A stretch of DNA of 64,000 nt from Tetragonia tetragonoides (Eukaryota > Streptophyta > Magnoliopsida > Caryophyllales > Aizoaceae). Below are positions 58,280 through 64,000 of this stretch, one piece after another. Every line of letters starts with the position of its first letter. Within the stretch, counting starts at the first letter, position 1. The notes beneath the pieces are model-generated. The model did not search any database and was not told the origin of the DNA. It saw only the letters and a program-made list of their open reading frames with translations. The stretch covers positions 7,285,501 to 7,349,500 of the forward strand of contig CM076153.1 in the NCBI GenBank assembly GCA_038025085.1, written 5' to 3'. The position numbers were made by a program, and so were the translations under genes.

Positions 58280-59980
58280 CTAGACAGGTAAACCCTCTAG
58301 GTCGTATTGCATCACGAGCCTTTCCATCGTATTCCTGCTTACTACTCGTCTTTCAAACAGATCTTCCAAAACTTGTGCTGCTAGTTCTGTTTCCTCTTCG
58401 TGGGCTATGCCTTCTACAATAATAGTGTAAGTCATCTCATTTGGCTTATAACCTTTCTCTACCATCATTCCGAAGATATCTAAAGACAAATCAGTTCTAC
58501 GAGATTTGCATAGTCCAAGTATCAGAGCATTGCAATTGTCAACATCTGGTCTGCAGTCATTTTCTTCCATCAACTCAAAAATATCTATTGCTGCCTCAAT
58601 CATTCCTTCTAAACACAATCCTCTCAACAACGACGAATAGCTATAGGAGTCGGGAACAAATCCATGCTTAGTCATCTCATTCAACAGCATCAATGCAGGA
58701 TATGTGTTCCCTTTCCTGCATAAGCTTGTAATGACAGTTCTATTAAATTCATGATCGGGTACATTCGCTTTACTAGCTAAGCTTTGAATAATGGAGAATG
58801 CTTCTAGGACTTTTCTGTCTTCACAGAGTATAGCAATGGAATTATATGTTCCCTCATTCGGATAGCACTGCAGAAAAGCCATCTGGTCCAGACACTTTAT
58901 TACTTCATCTACCTTCCCCTCTTTGCATAGATGACTAATGATAGGGTTGAAAGTCGCTCCTGTGGGCTTAAAACCTGCAGTTATCATTTCATCCAAGACC
59001 TCAAATGCATGATCGACTTGACCATGTAAAGCAAGTGAACTGATCAAAATATTATAGGTGACAACAGACGGAGCACGTTCTTCATCATTCATTTCTGCTA
59101 GAAGCTCAAATGCCTCGTTCCACCGTCCTTCATTGCACAAGGTCCTCAGCAAGATATTGTAAGTCACCACATTTGGATAAAACCCCTTCAGTGGCAAATT
59201 CCTGAAGAAGCTAATCGCCTCCTCAGTTCGCCCTTCTTTACACAAACCTGTCATAAGTACATTGTAACTGACCAAATTAGGCTTACCACCTTTAGCAATT
59301 ATCTCATCTAATAACCTCATTGCTTCTTCAACACCTCTTTCCTTATATGCAGCTTCAAGCAAGAACGAGTAAGTGAACACATTTGCTTCAAGCCCTTTCG
59401 TTCTCAATCGATCCAAAAGCTGCAAACTCTTATTCAGACTCCCAATCATACACAGTCCCTTAACCAATGAATTATACGTAACCGTGTTGGTTGGATAACC
59501 ATACTCTTCCATTTTCTCAACCAACTGCATTGCATACCCAACATTCCCTCTCTTGCACAAATGGTTCACCAAGAAAGTATATGAAGTAGGATCCGGCTTC
59601 ACACCCGAACCAACCATCATCTCCATCACTCGTATCGCTTTTCGGAATTTGCTAAGCTTGCAAAGATCATACAACAGCTGAGTTGCCTGACCCTTCTCAG
59701 GCTTATGGCCTTTGTCAACCATATATTCCAAGTACAAAAATGCATCATTCACCTTAATTTCTCTAGTCTTAGAGTCATTTCTGCCATTCCTCCAATTGGG
59801 CATGGTAAACACAGAATTGGACGAAATAGTAACCTGGGTAGATGCTAAAGCCTTTGAAAAACCCTTGTTGAGTGACACAGTATGAAGATTTGGGATGTGG
59901 GAAAAGAACCCACATGATTTTCTTGTATTATCTAGACATGGGTTTGTAATAGGAGTCACTGATTGCAAAAGGGCTGCCAT
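58280..59980 (-). CDS. P-class PPR protein, At1g79080 ortholog, chloroplast
   Basis: An intronless 566-residue pentatricopeptide repeat protein; such proteins bind organellar RNA. The N-terminus (MAALLQSVTPITNPCLDNTR, then SHIPNLHTVSLNKGFSKALA) is transit-peptide-like and closely resembles Arabidopsis At1g79080 as I recall it, which is annotated as chloroplastic. From about residue 97 there are roughly twelve 35-residue P-type repeats, for example DPTSYTFLVNHLCKRGNVGY, NTVTYNSLVKGLCMIGSLN and NLVSYNVLMTGLCKEGRTEE. No E or DYW extension follows, so RNA editing activity is not expected. One repeat around residue 385 (NEGTYNSIAILCEDRK) is a residue short of the usual spacing. The specific RNA target is unknown. 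Confidence 0.93.
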   Translation of the reverse strand: MAALLQSVTPITNPCLDNTRKSCGFFSHIPNLHTVSLNKGFSKALASTQVTISSNSVFTMPNWRNGRNDSKTREIKVNDAFLYLEYMVDKGHKPEKGQATQLLYDLCKLSKFRKAIRVMEMMVGSGVKPDPTSYTFLVNHLCKRGNVGYAMQLVEKMEEYGYPTNTVTYNSLVKGLCMIGSLNKSLQLLDRLRTKGLEANVFTYSFLLEAAYKERGVEEAMRLLDEIIAKGGKPNLVSYNVLMTGLCKEGRTEEAISFFRNLPLKGFYPNVVTYNILLRTLCNEGRWNEAFELLAEMNDEERAPSVVTYNILISSLALHGQVDHAFEVLDEMITAGFKPTGATFNPIISHLCKEGKVDEVIKCLDQMAFLQCYPNEGTYNSIAILCEDRKVLEAFSIIQSLASKANVPDHEFNRTVITSLCRKGNTYPALMLLNEMTKHGFVPDSYSYSSLLRGLCLEGMIEAAIDIFELMEENDCRPDVDNCNALILGLCKSRRTDLSLDIFGMMVEKGYKPNEMTYTIIVEGIAHEEETELAAQVLEDLFERRVVSRNTMERLVMQYDLEGLPV

Positions 59981-61091
59981 AATTTATGCTACCCAATTAA
60001 GAACTTATTCAAAGATGCAGGCTTTTGTCTAACCAGTAAAATTAAAGCCAGAAATGTACAGAAATACAGAATTAGCATATAAACAGATAAGGAAATGCAA
60101 CGTACATGTTTTTGTTGTTGTCCCAGAGGATTGGGGAGAGGAGATTCTGGGGGCAGGGAGAAGTAGAGAGGAGAGAGAATAGGCGATGTGAGTTGATTTG
60201 TGGTTCAATTGTTGTACGCTGTTTCTCCAGCTGCTTTGCTCTCCATTTCAGTCCCTATTTGGCCATCCATTTTTGCTCACCCTCCTCTGCTTATCCAACT
60301 GTGCAGGAATCGGGATAGATTGGAGGAAACGCGCTTGAAGTGCAATTGGTATAGTCTATCGACTAATGTCCGTTCTTTTTACCTGGATAAAACTGAATGC
60401 TGCCGGATTAATTTTTTTAAGATAATCTTTAAGCATGGAAAACTCGTTGCAACATATTCAATTTTGGACTCGTTTGAAAATATACTTTGAAATCTTTGCA
60501 ATGACATAAACATACTCATGATTATATTTTGGAATAATCATGAATTGAAGTGAGATGAATTAAAATTGAGTTTAGGCGAACACAATCTAAGACTTGTAAA
60601 AGACCAACTCATGGTTGTATGAGATTAATAATTACAAAAGGTATTATTTATTATGAATAATGACCCTTATTTGACTAAATAATGACACTCATATTATACA
60701 AATTTACGACAAGATCGTCTTGTACAAGTTTTAGTGTAGTCGTGACTACGTGAAAATAGACTAACTGATGAAGGTCATCTTTCCTTACCAAATTATATTC
60801 TTTTCCTCGTTTCCATGTTTCAGTTCTACATTTCGTTTCAATTTACAACCTGTCCAATTTTATCCAATTTATATTCTAAGAGTCTTGATCGGATATGTCC
60901 AAAAGAGATGACTCAATCAGAAGTTATTAATGAACTAAATAAGTACATGTATAATGTTCAATCTTTACACCACACTGTGCAAGCTGTCTATATTTATGAA
61001 ATACAAGAATATGTAATTGACATATAAATTTAGAATGTGATTCCATCGAATAAAACGTTCAATGTCATTCAAGTGGTTTAATATTTTCTGA

Positions 61092-61154
<63 letters not shown>

Positions 61155-61801
61155 CTAATACTTATATTAAGAAATTACTTGTTTTTGAACAATTTTGAGC
61201 TTGTTGAAGTGTTTTTTATTTTATTTTAACAATGATCTTAAAAGTGAGGATTGAGAAAAGACCGAGCTCAAGTAAAAGTACCTAATAAATATGAGCATTC
61301 TAGAAGTTGATTTTGACTTTGCTCGCTTATACTCTTGTTGACATTTCTCTTTTTTATGGTATATTTATACAGAGTTAACCGACATTATCTTGAGGTCATG
61401 TATGTTGTTAGCAACTACGATGGGTCAAAAATTCTAAGAATGCATTTGTGCAAATTAATGGATGCCTAGTTGCTTTGTCTATACTTCTGGCTTTTTGAAC
61501 ATTTTCATAAAGTTTTGAAGCTGTTTGATATAAACAGTGACATACAAGATAATTGATTTGGTATCCCCGGTTAGAGATATTTGAGAACATCTTGATTATT
61601 TTTCTCCTTTGATATAAAGAGTTTGCAAGTCTTAGTCCAATGTTGTTTTCACTCCATTTGCAAGTAATATGACTTTTCCAATTTGCATCAGTGTGCTACC
61701 AATATAGTAGGATTGGGTAACCACAAAAACTTATTATTGTATCATAATTATGTTTCTTGTTTGAGTAGTAAGTGCATCAAAATTGACTATTATGTAATCT
61801 A
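59981..61801. other. Upstream of PPR gene and intergenic DNA
   Basis: The first ~150 bases are the PPR gene leader and promoter. No gene is seen in the rest. A long (TA)n microsatellite occupies about 61094-61153. Confidence 0.45.
61094..61153. repeat. (TA)n microsatellite
   Basis: About 30 uninterrupted TA repeats in AT-rich intergenic sequence. Confidence 0.95.
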
Positions 61802-61809
61802 GTTATGAC

Positions 61810-62249
61810 TAGAGGTGGCCACGGGCCGTGTCGTGCCGGGCTCTCAGGTGGGCCGGGTTTTTTCGGAGGGAGGCACTGCTTTGGCACTACCAGTGCCATG
61901 TCGTGCCGGGCCTGGGCCCCGGACCTAGCTAGGTAAAGCACATGGTTGGACCGCCATGAAGAGAGAGATAGAGCAGTTATTGAAGGGGAGAGAGAAAGCT
62001 AGAGGAGAGAGAGAAAGTTAGAGGGAAGAGAGAAAGCAACATCAACCATTGAAGGAAGACAGAGAGAAAGTCAGAGGAGAGAGACGTGCTATAAGGCGGG
62101 TCGAGCTTCCTCGGAGGGAGGCACTGCTTTGGCACCGCCAGCACCGTGCCGTGCCTGGGCCTGGGCTCTCTCCTCGCCGGCACAGCTTGGGCCCTTGGCG
62201 GTCCAGTCAGGGTGGGCTTGGGCCTAGCCCGACCCACTGGCCACCTCTA
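61810..62249. mobile_element. hAT-type element, GC-rich
   Basis: 440 bp. The ends tagaggtggcca and tggccacctcta are perfectly inverted. The 8-bp flanks gttatgac (61802-61809) and cttatgac (62250-62257) agree at seven of eight positions. The interior has gggccgtgtcgtgccgggc-type repeats and a duplicated block cggagggaggcactgctttg. Confidence 0.85.
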
Positions 62250-62257
62250 CTTATGAC

Positions 62258-63422
62258 ACATTCCATCAAAGTCATTTAAATCATGTTTCCTAGGTTTCAC
62301 TTAATCTCATTTTCATTACAAAAAAAAATCAATATTTTATTTTCTAAAATCTTATTTTTTCTTTGATCTTATGGTAGCATCAAGCATGCTAAAAAGAGAA
62401 AGAGAAAGTAAATACTCTAATTTTACCTAATAACGCATCAAATATGAAAATAGAAAATCAATGACTTTATGTATTGTGATCAAAAGTTATTCTCAATATT
62501 TCTGAATATTGTGAAAAAAAAAACAATACACTCATTTTCAAATTATTCTCTTAATTATTAAGGAATTTTCCCCTTTCAAATGTGAAAACAATTGAGGCAT
62601 TTGGAACTTGGAACTATACTTTTTGATGAGACATTTGAATATTATTTGGAAAAAATGTTAGAAGAACAAAAACAAAACAACGTCGTTTTAGCTTGTAGCA
62701 ATAATTTGAAGCTTTAGACAAACGTAGAGAAACCCTATCGTCAAGTCACTCTCACTCTGTTCTCCGCTTCCCCCCCCCCCCCCTTCTTCTCCAGCTCCGA
62801 GTGTGTCCTCACTCGGCCGATTCTCCACCGAGTCAACTCGGTATGCAAGAACTGCAGATTGGAAATTTTGAGACTTTTCAAGCATGAGCCCGAGCCCGAG
62901 CCCGAGCCCGAAGTTCCCATGGTGGGTCTACACGAGTCACCGAGTAGGAGCCCGCCGTTCAGGTACTCTCCCACACTCTCTTTTTCTCTCTCCAAAATCA
63001 AAATTGGACCAAAGCAAACAAACAAAATAGTGACAAATACATACATGATTGAATTGCAAATTCAATTTGTACTACAAAGTTATTAATTGGGGAAAGTTGG
63101 GAATTGCACGGCTGTTTCATGTCTGGTATAATTACTCTATTCTGACGTTCCTTCACCATCCCCATCTTTTATCGTACTTTCTCTCTCCTCCTAGATGATG
63201 ATAGTATCATAATTCATAGCCATGGTATAAATAGAAAAGGCCCCATCTTTTTAATTTTGCGTTAAATGTAAAGATTTTTGAAGGCCGTTGAAGCTATATA
63301 GCTCAGAACTTCCAACTACACAAAATAAATTCAAGCACCAAAGTTAGTTGTATACATTAACCATCTTCTCACCTAACCAGTGCCCACCCAACCAATTGCT
63401 TTTATTATTATACAATCACTAC
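62258..63422. other. Intergenic; possible orphan 5' exon at 62700-62962
   Basis: AT-rich up to about 62680. Then comes a stretch that looks like a plant 5' UTR and first exon on the plus strand: aaaccctat, a C-run at 62770-62783, and a frame with HEPEPEPEPEVPMVGLHESP ending at a possible 5' splice site (gttcag/gtactc) near 62962. No continuing exon is found before the next gene, so I do not call a gene. Confidence 0.3.
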
Positions 63423-63429
63423 TATAAAT
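63423..63429 (+). promoter_or_regulatory. Possible TATA box of the KCS gene
   Basis: tataaat lies about 304 bases upstream of the ATG at 63733. The leader would be long but possible; other AT-rich stretches nearer the gene cannot be excluded. Confidence 0.35.
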
Positions 63430-63732
63430 CTTGTATACATCATCTTTGTGAATAAAAAAAACAACAAGTACCTTCATTGCCATTCCTTAAGTAACCAACC
63501 ACTTTCACCATATCTCTTACATTGATTATATATGCAAGTTATGAAAAATGTTGTTGTTGGTTAATGGTTAAGTGTAAGTTTGTACTAGCTATAAGCCAAT
63601 TCAAAGGGCAAAACCACTTGCTTTGTTGCCTATTTATCTGTCCTGTGGTTGTAGGAAAATTATAACATAAGCATAAGCATAAACATAAAGTCATAAACAT
63701 AAGCCATAGTGTGTAAGATTATCAACCTTTAG

Positions 63733-64000
63733 ATGGGTTCAACGGGTGGTGGGCGAGGGGAGCAGCACCTTCTGTCGACGGAGATTGTTAATAGGGGGAT
63801 AGAGATGACCGGGCCGGATGCCGGGTCACCAACGTTCTCGGTGAGGGTAAGGAGAAGGTTGGATTTTGTGCAGTCTGTGAACTTGAAATATGTCAAGTTG
63901 GGGTATCATTATCTTATAAATCATGCTATTTATTTGGCTACTGTACCTGTTTTGGTGTTGGTTTTTAGTGCTGAAGTAGGGAGTATTAGTAGGCAAGAGT
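63733..64000 (+). CDS. KCS10: 3-ketoacyl-CoA synthase, FIDDLEHEAD/KCS10-like, 5' part only
   Basis: The first 89 residues of a very-long-chain fatty acid elongase condensing enzyme, an ER membrane protein; the FIDDLEHEAD member is needed for cuticle formation and for preventing organ fusion. The frame opens [20 protein letters not shown] and continues with [36 protein letters not shown], then a first membrane segment at about residues 62-78 ([17 protein letters not shown]). The run from [10 protein letters not shown] to FSAEVGS is very close to Arabidopsis KCS10 as I remember it. One residue (Pro) of the usual RRRLPDF is absent. The catalytic Cys-His-Asn part lies beyond the window edge, so catalytic integrity cannot be judged. 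Confidence 0.9.
   Translation, partial: MGSTGGGRGEQHLLSTEIVNRGIEMTGPDAGSPTFSVRVRRRLDFVQSVNLKYVKLGYHYLINHAIYLATVPVLVLVFSAEVGSISRQE

Overview
This is an AT-rich plant nuclear window, almost certainly from a eudicot. The genes are spliced with GT-AG introns, their protein families are plant-specific or plant-typical (BES1/BZR1, P-class PPR, PR-1, DUF1645, plant KCS), and the DNA between them is full of plant-type SINEs and small DNA transposons. I cannot name the species from the sequence.

Eight protein genes are supported. From left to right they are: a BES1/BZR1 homolog closest to BEH4 (minus, 2383-6094, three exons); an organellar-type protein with a C-terminal CxxC...C motif (minus, 11119-14454, three exons); a PR-1/CAP gene whose start is out of frame with its body (plus, 17881-18422); a complete ten-exon gamma-glutamyl hydrolase (plus, 20511-28740); a single-exon DUF1645 protein (plus, 32663-33895); a small SNAPIN/BLOC-1-like protein (plus, 49645-54765, three exons); an intronless PPR protein orthologous to Arabidopsis At1g79080 (minus, 58280-59980); and the 5' end of a FIDDLEHEAD/KCS10-type 3-ketoacyl-CoA synthase running off the right edge (plus, 63733-64000).

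The least expected content is non-coding. At 43.4-47.8 kb there is a minus-strand snoRNA locus. Two tandem copies, about 2 kb apart, each hold two good box C/D snoRNAs, a third C/D candidate and an H/ACA-like block. A third copy further downstream is a decayed relic. A TATA box, a telo-box and site II motifs lie upstream of the first copy, the promoter style plants use for polycistronic snoRNA and ribosomal protein genes. One guide matches 14 contiguous nt of 25S rRNA as I recall it.

The rest is transposon-rich: at least seven small hAT-type elements (three with perfect 8-bp target duplications), two Mutator-like elements with 9-bp duplications (one looks like a Pack-MULE carrying two coding fragments), a third long-TIR element, a PIF/Harbinger-type MITE, a recurrent MITE family with GGGTGTGTTCTTTTT-like ends, four SINE types, and a LINE reverse-transcriptase remnant. 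A ~315-bp tandem repeat family forms three short arrays, two of them inside introns of the hydrolase and SNAPIN-like genes. BEH4 and gamma-glutamyl hydrolase are also near neighbours on Arabidopsis chromosome 1, and At1g79080 lies in the same region, so the window probably preserves an old gene block expanded by repeats.
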